From NCBI GenBank assembly GCA_028281445.1, contig JANQJW010000112.1, positions 1 through 36,686 of the forward strand: a stretch of DNA of 36,686 nt, read 5' to 3'. This DNA comes from Planctomycetota bacterium (GTDB taxonomy: Bacteria; Planctomycetota; PLA2; JAEUHO01). The position numbers and the translations under genes are program-made. This document shows positions 26,433 through 36,298 of the stretch, piece by piece. The notes under the pieces were generated by a model. It was given only the letters and a program-made list of their open reading frames with translations. It was not told the origin of the DNA and made no database searches. Each line of letters starts with the position of its first letter. The stretch's first letter is position 1.

Positions 26433-28295
26433 TCACGGCGCGTCGGCCCGCACCACGAGGAAGAGGTCTGTGCGCCCGGCGCCCGCAAAGGGCCCCTCGA
26501 TGATGCGGGCGCCGAGTGGCTGGATCTCCCGCCAGCGGCAGATCAGGAGCATCGGCCGGCCACCGTACCAGGCCTCCTCAAACTCCGCCGTGGTCATGAG
26601 GCCGCCCGGCGGCGGATCCGGAAACGACGGATGGAAGGCCCGGCTGCGCTTCTGCTCCCAGTGGCGCTTCGCATACGGATTGACGATCTCGCGCTGCCAC
26701 CAGGCATCGGGCTCCCCGCCGGCGATCCAGACCTGCCCAAGGCCGACGTGATAGAAGCCCATGCCCTGGGGGTAGCGTCGCAGCGCGACCACCGGCCGCC
26801 AGCTACCGCGCTCCTCGGCGTCGTAGGCGTTGTAGATCGCGGCCGCATGGGCGAGCGCCTTCGAGGACCCGAGGTGGCTGACCCGGGCCAGCGCGAAGTC
26901 GATGCTCCACCAGAAGAGGCACGCGCCGGCGATGAGCGCCGTGCCGCGGACGAACACGCGCGCCCGCAGGAAGACCAGCGGCGCCAGACCGGCGAGACCC
27001 GCGGCCAGAATCCACGGTGCCATGGCCACGTAGCGCGGAGCCTCGATGCTCGCGGGCAAGCGGCCTCGTTGCATGGGGAACCACAGCCCCTTCCAGAGGA
27101 GCACGCTCGCGCCGAGGCCTACGAGACCCAATGCAGCCGGCAGCAGCCAGGCGCGCACGCTGCCCTTGTCGAGCAGGCGCTCGAAGCGCGCACCGACGAG
27201 CACGAACAGCGGAGCCGCGGCGGGCAGCAGGTAGTTGAGGAGTTTCCGCGTCGCCAGGCTGTAGAGCACGAAGGCGACAACGAACCAGAGGTACGCAAGA
27301 CGCGCGACGTCGACCGGCGCACCGTCGCGGCCGATACCCTCCTCGCGAGGCAGCACCTCCCGCCAGGTGCGCGTCCACCAGGGGCTGCACGTGAACATCC
27401 CGAGCAACGCGCCGGGCCTGCCTCGCGCTCGCGCTCCGCCCCACGCCAGGAGCGTCCACGGCGCGAGATAGATGAGCACGATCGGTACGTAGAACCAGAA
27501 CGGGTGGAATGCCCGGTGATCGCCCTGGCTGAAGCGGCCGAAGTGCTCGTAGCGGATGAAGTGCTCGATCCAACCCGGCTGCGCGCGCTCGACGAGCACG
27601 TACCAGGGGGCCGCCACGAGCAACGCGAGGCCGATCGACCAGGGGGAGAACACAGCGCGCACCACGCGGCCGGGCGCGACACCGGCAGCGATCCACCCCA
27701 TCGCGACGAGGCCGGGCACGGCGACCGCGAGAGGGCCCTTGATGAGGAGCCCGCATCCGATGGCCAGTCCGAGACCCAACTGCGCCGTCACGCTGGGCAT
27801 CACGATCGCTCGCCAGCCGCAGTACAGCGCGCCGGCGATGGCCGCCGCGAGCGGCATGTCCATCTGCGGCCCTACCCGCGAGCCGATCGTTCCCGCACAG
27901 CTCGTCGCGGCGAGCAGCCCCGCGAACCACGCGGTGCGCCGCGATCTCGTCCAGGCGGCCGCGAACAGGAAGATGAACCACGCCCACAGCGCCCCCGCCA
28001 TCAGCGTCGGGATCCGCGCGCAGATCTCCAGCGGTCCGAAGACCTCGTAAAACGCCGCCTGGACCCAGTAGACGAGCGGCGGCTTGTCCATGAACGGCAT
28101 GCCGTTGAGTCGCGGCGTGATGTAGTCGCCGGTCGCGGCCATCCCCCACGCGACGGACGCGTAGCGCCCCTCGTCGGCGTCGAAGAGGTCCCGCTCCCAC
28201 GCACCGACGACAAGGATGAGAAGCGCGAGCACGAAGAAGCGCCCGGCCGAGCGCCGGGTGTCCTTCTCATGCGTTCGTAGCGCTGCGCCCCCCAC
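26433..28295 (-). CDS. ArnT-like (GT83) integral membrane glycosyltransferase
   Basis: The 620-aa protein has an N-terminal helix (RFFVLALLILVVGAWE) followed by the family's catalytic loop LFDADEGRYASVAWGMA, then GMPFMDKPPLVYWVQAAFY. About eleven further hydrophobic helices and a C-terminal soluble part (~residues 500-620) complete it. These are the hallmarks of ArnT/GT83 enzymes, which transfer sugars from undecaprenyl-phosphate donors at the periplasmic face. The GTG at 28295 is preferred because AGGGAGG lies five bases upstream. An ATG at 28322 would add nine residues but has no site, and the frame further upstream runs through intergenic repeats. It heads the five-gene minus-strand cluster. 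Confidence 0.88.
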   Translation of the reverse strand: MGGAALRTHEKDTRRSAGRFFVLALLILVVGAWERDLFDADEGRYASVAWGMAATGDYITPRLNGMPFMDKPPLVYWVQAAFYEVFGPLEICARIPTLMAGALWAWFIFLFAAAWTRSRRTAWFAGLLAATSCAGTIGSRVGPQMDMPLAAAIAGALYCGWRAIVMPSVTAQLGLGLAIGCGLLIKGPLAVAVPGLVAMGWIAAGVAPGRVVRAVFSPWSIGLALLVAAPWYVLVERAQPGWIEHFIRYEHFGRFSQGDHRAFHPFWFYVPIVLIYLAPWTLLAWGGARARGRPGALLGMFTCSPWWTRTWREVLPREEGIGRDGAPVDVARLAYLWFVVAFVLYSLATRKLLNYLLPAAAPLFVLVGARFERLLDKGSVRAWLLPAALGLVGLGASVLLWKGLWFPMQRGRLPASIEAPRYVAMAPWILAAGLAGLAPLVFLRARVFVRGTALIAGACLFWWSIDFALARVSHLGSSKALAHAAAIYNAYDAEERGSWRPVVALRRYPQGMGFYHVGLGQVWIAGGEPDAWWQREIVNPYAKRHWEQKRSRAFHPSFPDPPPGGLMTTAEFEEAWYGGRPMLLICRWREIQPLGARIIEGPFAGAGRTDLFLVVRADAP

Positions 28296-28300
28296 CGGGC

Positions 28301-28307
28301 CCTCCCT
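28301..28307 (-). promoter_or_regulatory. Ribosome binding site deciding the GTG start of the first ArnT-like gene
   Basis: Read on the minus strand the bases are AGGGAGG, five bases before GTG 28295. No comparable site precedes the upstream ATG at 28322. Confidence 0.6.
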
Positions 28308-28338
28308 GGATGAATCCACCATCCCGCGAACGGTACCG

Positions 28339-28368
28339 GGAACTCGCGCGGCAGGAGAGACGTCCTCC
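28339..28368 (+). repeat. 30-bp direct repeat, left copy
   Basis: GGAACTCGCGCGGCAGGAGA followed by GACGTCCTCC. It matches 28569-28598 at 29 of 30 positions and contains the small inverted repeat AGGAG/CTCC. The core GGGAACTCGCG also occurs at 31197-31207, directly at the edge of the 40-bp repeat there. Confidence 0.8.
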
Positions 28369-28414
28369 CCCGCTCGGTCGTCAGACCCAATCCCCCCGCT
28401 CGAGAGCGCGGCAC

Positions 28415-28514
28415 GCCAGATGCTCGCCGGCGCTACGCCGACCGCTGCGCTCTCGTCGTTGCGTGGTTCGACCACGCGGCCTCCTCGTCGGCTTTGCGGC
28501 GCCTTCGCCCTGGC
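28415..28514 (-). repeat. Dispersed 100-bp intergenic repeat, copy B
   Basis: The reverse complement aligns gap-free to copy A at 14073-14172 with about 90% identity. The GCGTGG/CCACGC stem is conserved while the loop is TCGAA instead of ATGGG. It lies in the 368-bp divergent gap between the first ArnT-like gene and leuS, between two 30-bp direct repeats. The rest of that gap (28515-28568 and 28599-28650) shows no gene. Confidence 0.85.
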
Positions 28515-28568
28515 GAGCCGGATACGAGGGCAAGCGAGGCGCTCGCGTTCTCGCTGGGCTCCTTCAGT

Positions 28569-28598
28569 GGAACTCGCGCTGCAGGAGAGACGTCCTCC
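28569..28598 (+). repeat. 30-bp direct repeat, right copy
   Basis: Matches 28339-28368 with one mismatch (T for G at the eleventh base after GG). The two copies are 230 bp apart and bracket the 100-bp repeat copy B. The right copy ends about 65 bases before the leuS start, so it probably lies in or near the leuS promoter or leader. Confidence 0.8.
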
Positions 28599-28663
28599 TC
28601 CCTCGCGGTACGATCCGCCGCCCAGTCGAGAAACCACGACCGAAACAGACGAAGGAGTTGACC

Positions 28664-31186
<2,523 letters not shown>

Positions 31187-31203
31187 TCGGAGACCAGGGA
31201 ACT

Positions 31204-31243
31204 CGCGGGCCGACCACTCGCTGCGCTCTCGGGTCGCCCCTAC
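31204..31243 (-). repeat. 40-bp intergenic repeat, copy 2, between convergent genes
   Basis: The reverse complement reads GTAGGGGCGACCCGAGAGCG and ends GGTCGGCCCGCG. It is identical to 21731-21768 apart from an extra AG. It lies in the 79-bp gap between the leuS stop and the stop of the VPS10/WD40 gene. Copy 1 also lies in a 79-bp gap between convergent stops. Confidence 0.8.
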
Positions 31244-31265
31244 ATCGATCCCACCACGGCGAACG

Positions 31266-34200
31266 TCACTTGGACGGGCTGGTGTCCTTGGCGCCGGGCC
31301 CGTCCTTGGGCTTGTCGGCGCCGCCCGGAACGTCGCCGGGCTTGTCCGCGCCGTCGGACTTGCCCGGGTCGTCCTTCTTGGGCTCATCCGACTTGGGCTT
31401 GTCGGCGGGCGCGTCCCCGCCGTCGGACGTCTCGTCCGGCGTCACGGCGATTCCATTGATCGCCATACCGTGCCCCTTGGCTGCCGCCGAAAACGCGTCG
31501 GCTGCGCCCACAGCCCAGACCCACATGCGGCCTTGCGAGTCCCCGGCGAACACCCACTTGTGGTCGGCGCTCACGGCGACGCACGTGACCCCGGCGCCAC
31601 CGGCCTTGTGCAGGACCTTGCCCTGCAAGTCGGCAGTGGCGAGAGCTTGGACACCCACGTTCGCTGCGGCGTAGAGCGTGCTGCCGTCCGGTGAGATCTG
31701 GAGCGCGCGGATCGACGCAGCGATGGGACCGATCTTGGCGATCTCCTTGCCGGAGGCTTCGAAGGCACGCACCGTCTTGTCGGCTCCGGCGGCGTAGATG
31801 CGCGAGCCGTCGGGCGCGACCGCCAGTGCTTCGACCGCCGTCCCCAGGGGGATCTGAAGCACCTCGGAGCCCGCCGCCGTGTCCCACACACGAATCGTCT
31901 CGTCGCGGGAAGCGCTGTACAGGCGGTTCACGTCGTCCGTGGCCGCCACGCTGGTCACGGCGCCGCCGTGCCCTGCCAGCAGTTTCGTAGCCTGCGTCGA
32001 GATGTCGATCTGCAGAACGCCGTTCGTTTCCTCGAGGGCGGCATACACGAACTTGCTGTCGTCATCCGCGACAAGCGCGTTCACGGCAGCCTCGGTCTGG
32101 ACCGTCGCGAGGAGCTTGCCGTTCGAGGCGTTCCAGATGCGAACGGTCTGATCCAGCCCACCGGTGACAACGTATTGCTCGTCCGGCGTCAGCACGATGC
32201 AGTTGACGTGGCCCTCATGGCCGCTGAGCGACGCACCGGCCTCGTTCTTGTCGACCTGCCAGATGCGTACCGACTTGTCGGCGCTGGCCGTGAACGCGCG
32301 CATGCCCTCGGGCGGACGGGCGCCTGCCCCCGTACCGCTGCCCTCTTCGGGCTGCTTGGGCTCGTCCTTCGGCTCGTCCTTCTTGGCACCGTCCGGGGTC
32401 GAGCCTGGCACTTCGAAGATGAGCACGCCGGCGTCGCCGCGGCGATCCGTTCCGACCAAGCGGCCCGGCAACTGCTCATCCGCAGCCAGCGAGGAAAGCG
32501 TCAGCTTCTGGCCGGGGCTCGGCCACGCGGCCCACGCGGGTTGCGCCTCGGGCTTCTCTTCGGCAATCGCATGGTCGTAGAGCGCGCGCAGCGTACGTCC
32601 CTTCGCGCCGTACAGCCCGGTGGCCGCATCGCTCCCGCGCACCTGGAGGACGAGCTGCGTGTCGGTCTTGTCCGGGGTCATCGTGTGCGCGAAGGCCGCA
32701 ACGTGCGGACGGGCCGGCTCGGGCGGTGTGATGTCCACCCACCCGGGGGTCTCCTTGGGCTTCTCTCCCTTGGGATCGATGGGCTTGCGCGCAAGGATCC
32801 CGCGGCCGTCAGCGCCGTAGATGAGCAGTCCGGAGGGCGGATCCATGACGATCATGCGTCCCCGGTTCCAGTGCGCCTTGGCCTTGCGGGTGTCGGGATC
32901 GTCGTTCTTGTCGGGGCGGAGGTTGTCCGTGATCTCGGACCACTTGCCGCCGCCGTCCCAGGTCTCGAACACGCCGCCGTTGTCGTGGCGCACGCCCGGA
33001 CCGCGACGGACGCTGCGTGTCGCGATGATCAGATGGTCGCCCTTGGCGGGATTCACCGCGAGGTCCGCGGCCCACGTCTGATCGGACGGCAGCGCCGGAG
33101 CCTTCTTCGTCTCGGCCCAGGACGCGCCGTCGTCCGTGGAGATCAGCACCTTGGCGGTGCGCTCGAGCAGGATCCGCAACGTCCCGTCGCCGGCGCCCGA
33201 GGTCGTCGAGCGGTGCAGCGCAACGACGCGCTCTTCCGGGTCCTCCGGCGCGTAGACGGTCTCCCACGAGACGCCGTCGTCCTTCGTCCGCAGCAGCTGC
33301 GCGCCGGTGGCGTACCACTCGTTTGCCCTGCCGCCCGGCTGCAGTTTGTGCACGGCCATCCCGACCGGGCCCACAGGTGTCCACGTCTCGCAGCGGTCGC
33401 CGCTCTGGTAGGCACGTCCATGGTCATCGATGGCGACGTGGATGCCGCCCTTGGCGGGATGCACGCCGATTGCGGTCAACGGCGGCACGATGCCAGGGAT
33501 CAGCGTCTCCTTCTTGGCGCCGTCCGGCGGCTCGACCGACTGGAAGGTCTCGCCCGCGTCCGTGGAGATGTGCAGGCCCGTCACGGGAGACGTCAGGTAG
33601 ATCGTCTTCTTGTCGCGCGGGTGGAAAACGATCTCACCGGGGAAGGCCTTTCGGTATCCGCCGGCTGCGTCCTTGTCGCCGTCCTTCTTGGCGTCCGCGC
33701 TCCAGGCGCCGCCCATCGGCTTCCAATCCTTGAGCTTGCTGTCGTCGCTCGCCAGCAGGCCGCGGTCGCGAAAGATGGCAAACACACGCTTCTTGTTGTG
33801 GGGATCGGGGATCACGTACAGCGCGTCCCCGGTCGTGACGGGCTTCTTGTCCCACTTCTTGCCCGCGTCCTTGCTCCGCCAGATGCCGCGCGCGTCGGCG
33901 ATGTAGAGCGCGCGGTTCTTGCCGGCGAACTCGCTCATCCAGCGGATGTCGTGCAGCCCCTCTTCGCCGGGATCGTTGCGCTTGAACGTCCGGCCGCGGT
34001 CGTCGCTCCACCAGACCGACGTGCTGCCGGCCACGGTGACGTTCTTCTCCGTCTTGGGATCGATGCGCACGAAGCGCGTGTCGTGACCGAGCTTGCTGTC
34101 GGGCTTCTGCGTCCCGGCCAGCTCCACCCAGTTCAGCCCACCCTTGTTGGACTCGTAGAGGCCGCCGTTGTGGTGGCCGTCGTTGCGGATTCCGACCAGC

Positions 34201-34715
34201 AGATGCGCAGGCTTCTTCTGGTCCACCTCCACCTGCCAGCAGAGGTGCGTGCTGTTGAGGCGATCCCAGCTGAGGACGGCCAGTGCACCGCTCGAGATCT
34301 CCTTCCACGACTCGCCGCTGTCCTCGGTCTTGTAGATGCGGCCATCGATCACGGCATAGGCGATCTTGGGCTTGGCGGGGTCGAGCGTGATGCGCACCTC
34401 GCTGCGCGGGCCGGGCAGCCCTTCGCTCCCGATGCCCTTCATCATCGCCTTCCAGGTCTTGCCGCCGTCGCGGCTCTGGGCGACGCCCATGCCGTGTACG
34501 TAGGCCCAGAACAAGCCTGGATTCTTGGGATGGATGCGGAGGCTACTGAGCCCGCGCGTGTGCAGCCCCGTCTTGCTGCCGATGCGCCATGCCGCTGCCT
34601 TCTCGTCCTCGGGGGCCGCTTGTACGCCGGCCGACACGCAGAGCGTCAGTGCGAGGACGGTGAGCGCGACGAGGCACTCCCGGAGGGTGCTTCGCCGCCG
34701 TGCGCCCGGAACCAT
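31266..34715 (-). CDS. Secreted VPS10/sortilin-like beta-propeller fused to a WD40 propeller
   Basis: The 1,149-aa product starts with a signal peptide (VALTVLALTLCVSAGVQAAP). Residues ~45-680 hold ten Asp-box-type turns of the SxDxGxxW kind, including SRDGGKTWKA, TEDSGESWKE, SDDRGRTFKR, STDAGETFQS and STDDGASWAE. Ten is the blade number of the sortilin VPS10 propeller. After an acidic Lys/Pro linker comes a second propeller with about seven WD40-type blades (KSVRIWQVD, GHEGHVNCIVLTPD, DQTVRIWN, DETIRVWDT). The ~60-residue tail is Lys/Asp/Pro/Gly-rich. Such proteins are usually annotated as glycosyl-hydrolase-like, but no catalytic residues can be assigned. GGGAAGGAG five bases before ATG 34715 decides the start. 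A protein-binding role in the cell envelope is inferred. Confidence 0.9.
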   Translation of the reverse strand: MVPGARRRSTLRECLVALTVLALTLCVSAGVQAAPEDEKAAAWRIGSKTGLHTRGLSSLRIHPKNPGLFWAYVHGMGVAQSRDGGKTWKAMMKGIGSEGLPGPRSEVRITLDPAKPKIAYAVIDGRIYKTEDSGESWKEISSGALAVLSWDRLNSTHLCWQVEVDQKKPAHLLVGIRNDGHHNGGLYESNKGGLNWVELAGTQKPDSKLGHDTRFVRIDPKTEKNVTVAGSTSVWWSDDRGRTFKRNDPGEEGLHDIRWMSEFAGKNRALYIADARGIWRSKDAGKKWDKKPVTTGDALYVIPDPHNKKRVFAIFRDRGLLASDDSKLKDWKPMGGAWSADAKKDGDKDAAGGYRKAFPGEIVFHPRDKKTIYLTSPVTGLHISTDAGETFQSVEPPDGAKKETLIPGIVPPLTAIGVHPAKGGIHVAIDDHGRAYQSGDRCETWTPVGPVGMAVHKLQPGGRANEWYATGAQLLRTKDDGVSWETVYAPEDPEERVVALHRSTTSGAGDGTLRILLERTAKVLISTDDGASWAETKKAPALPSDQTWAADLAVNPAKGDHLIIATRSVRRGPGVRHDNGGVFETWDGGGKWSEITDNLRPDKNDDPDTRKAKAHWNRGRMIVMDPPSGLLIYGADGRGILARKPIDPKGEKPKETPGWVDITPPEPARPHVAAFAHTMTPDKTDTQLVLQVRGSDAATGLYGAKGRTLRALYDHAIAEEKPEAQPAWAAWPSPGQKLTLSSLAADEQLPGRLVGTDRRGDAGVLIFEVPGSTPDGAKKDEPKDEPKQPEEGSGTGAGARPPEGMRAFTASADKSVRIWQVDKNEAGASLSGHEGHVNCIVLTPDEQYVVTGGLDQTVRIWNASNGKLLATVQTEAAVNALVADDDSKFVYAALEETNGVLQIDISTQATKLLAGHGGAVTSVAATDDVNRLYSASRDETIRVWDTAAGSEVLQIPLGTAVEALAVAPDGSRIYAAGADKTVRAFEASGKEIAKIGPIAASIRALQISPDGSTLYAAANVGVQALATADLQGKVLHKAGGAGVTCVAVSADHKWVFAGDSQGRMWVWAVGAADAFSAAAKGHGMAINGIAVTPDETSDGGDAPADKPKSDEPKKDDPGKSDGADKPGDVPGGADKPKDGPGAKDTSPSK

Positions 34716-35169
34716 GCAGACTCCTTCCCAATCCGCCACGACCGGCGAGGTCTGCGCCGCCGCGCGGACCTGGCTGGCCACGACTCCTCCTGGCAGGGCG
34801 TGTCCGCGCACCTGCCGCCCCAGGAACCGGAGATCCGGCGCCGGGAGCGGGAAATTCGGAACTGCGGCCCAGGCCCCCACCAGTGGCGAGGATTACCGAA
34901 CCCGACCCTACCAAAGCAGTTCGGGCGCCGCCACTGGGCTCGTCGCGTAGGTCCTGGCCCGCGCGGAAGGCGGCTTTCCCGTGCTCGGCAGCGCTGCGGG
35001 TGCTCTCGGCGCTTGCGCTGGCTCAGCGCCCCATGCGCGTCGCGCGCCGCATCCGAAGGGGCGCTTTCACGCCACCGCCTCTCGCACCCTACGCCGCCGG
35101 CTCGGGTGCTCGTGCCCGCGCCCTGCGCGGGCACCGGCGGCGAAGCTCGCGTGGAAGACCACGCCCCGC
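34716..35169. other. Intergenic region with structured inverted repeats, no gene found
   Basis: This 454-bp stretch lies between the WYL gene stop and the VPS10/WD40 gene start, both on the minus strand. CCAGTGGCG (34880-34888) pairs with CGCCACTGG (34929-34937), and inside it CCGAAC (34896-34901) pairs with GTTCGG (34919-34924), forming a nested two-stem structure. A further imperfect pair is GGCGCT/AGCGCC at 35008-35030. Codon pattern and lack of family resemblance argue against the open frames that cross it. I see no tRNA. Confidence 0.5.
35112..35134 (-). terminator. GC-rich hairpin downstream of the WYL gene
   Basis: A perfect nine-base stem GTGCCCGCG/CGCGGGCAC with a five-base loop begins 36 bases after the WYL stop. 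No T-run follows on the minus strand, so it may aid termination or RNA stability but is not a standard intrinsic terminator. Confidence 0.35.
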
Positions 35170-36246
35170 CTATGCGGTAGGCGGCTTGCGGCGGGCGCGG
35201 GGGCTCTTGGAGCGGGAGACGGCGGCGGCCGTGCGCGCGGACGAGCGACCGACATCCGCGGCGTCATCGCCGAGGACCTGGTCCAGGAACCCGACCATGC
35301 CCGCACGGATGTCGGGCGGCGAGAGCACCTCGGCGTGCGGGCCGTAGCGCGCGATGTGGGTGTACAGCCAGCGCGGACGCTCGGGCGCGATCCGGAACGT
35401 CTTGATGACCCCGCCGTCGCTTGCTTCCTGCAACGCCTTGCGCTCGGTCTCCTCGCGCACGCGTGCGGCGGCAGACGGGGAGAACCGCACCTTGACCGCG
35501 ATGTCCTTGCGGCTCGGCGTGAACACGTCGTCACGCCGGAACTTCTCGGTGGTGAAGTCGTCGGGAACCTCGTACTCCTCGTCAGGCAAGGCCACGGCCG
35601 TCCGGATCCGGTCGATCCGGAACGACGTCTCTCGCCCGCGGAGCAGATCGCGGCCGACGACGTACCAGTTCCCGCGGTGGTCGATCAGGCCGTAGGGCTC
35701 GATCGTGCGTTCGGTCACCTCGTCACGGCTTGCGGTGTAGTACACGATCGCGACGCGCACGTTGCGTCCCATGGCGTCCTTGAGCACGCCGATGGTCTCT
35801 GTGACCTCGTCGGAAGGCGGAGTCCCCGCCACGCTCTCGTCGAGGGCGGCCAGCGCTTCCCGGTCGCGACCCGAGAGCAGATCCCGGAGCTTGCGCCGCA
35901 GACGCGGCGCCGCGTCGCCGAACGCCGGCAAGCGTCCGCCGGACACGCTTCGCAACGCGAGATCGATGGCCAGTGCTTCCTGGAGCGTGAGATGCACCGG
36001 GCGGCTCAGGTGCTCCGCGAAACGGATGCTCACGCGGTCGCCCTGAATCGAGAACACGAGGTAGTTGTGCGGCAGATACGGCGGAACGCCGCACATCGTC
36101 AACACCTCGGTGAGGTCTTCCCAGATCTCCGCGTCGCGAACGCCGAAGATCGAAGCGAGCTCCGGAATCCGGATGCCCGGCCTCGCGCGAATGAGAGGAA
36201 TCATGGCGAGGCAACGACGAATGCGATCGCGGGCGACGGATGACAT
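35170..36246 (-). CDS. WYL-domain transcriptional regulator (PafB/PafC-like)
   Basis: The 358-aa protein has an N-terminal winged-helix-like region (residues ~1-65, IRIPELASIFGVRDAEIWED). A middle region follows, with a helix LTLQEALAIDLALRSV. The WYL domain at ~150-230 contains RTIEPYGLIDHRGNWYVVGR and FRIDRIRTA, and is followed by a WCX-type C-terminal extension (IAVKVRFSPSAAARV). WYL proteins sense nucleic acid or other ligands and regulate DNA-damage, phage-defence and proteasome-linked genes. Here no partner WYL gene is visible, unlike the usual PafBC pair. The C-terminus is a basic tail. ATG 36246 is used; it has no strong ribosome site, and an ATG 14 codons later is an alternative. The gene lies 52 bp after an M16 peptidase gene on the same strand. 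Confidence 0.9.
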   Translation of the reverse strand: MSSVARDRIRRCLAMIPLIRARPGIRIPELASIFGVRDAEIWEDLTEVLTMCGVPPYLPHNYLVFSIQGDRVSIRFAEHLSRPVHLTLQEALAIDLALRSVSGGRLPAFGDAAPRLRRKLRDLLSGRDREALAALDESVAGTPPSDEVTETIGVLKDAMGRNVRVAIVYYTASRDEVTERTIEPYGLIDHRGNWYVVGRDLLRGRETSFRIDRIRTAVALPDEEYEVPDDFTTEKFRRDDVFTPSRKDIAVKVRFSPSAAARVREETERKALQEASDGGVIKTFRIAPERPRWLYTHIARYGPHAEVLSPPDIRAGMVGFLDQVLGDDAADVGRSSARTAAAVSRSKSPRARRKPPTA

Positions 36247-36298
36247 GCAGCGGGATTCTACGCCTTGGTTTGCGCGCGGCAATCCACGCTTGAAGATT

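Noticed and set aside
22154..28280. Long plus-strand frames (22154-24064, 24010-25914, 26034-28280) opposite the glycosyl/carbamoyl cluster
   Set aside because: All are Arg/His/Gln-rich antisense translations without motifs; the minus-strand genes carry recognisable catalytic motifs.
28310..28663. An N-terminal extension of leuS
   Set aside because: It would translate both 30-bp direct repeats and the 100-bp intergenic repeat; the GTG with AAGGAG at 28664 gives the normal LeuRS N-terminus.
31968..35180. A 1,070-codon plus-strand frame opposite the VPS10/WD40 gene
   Set aside because: Antisense shadow of a gene with clear domains, signal peptide and ribosome site on the other strand.
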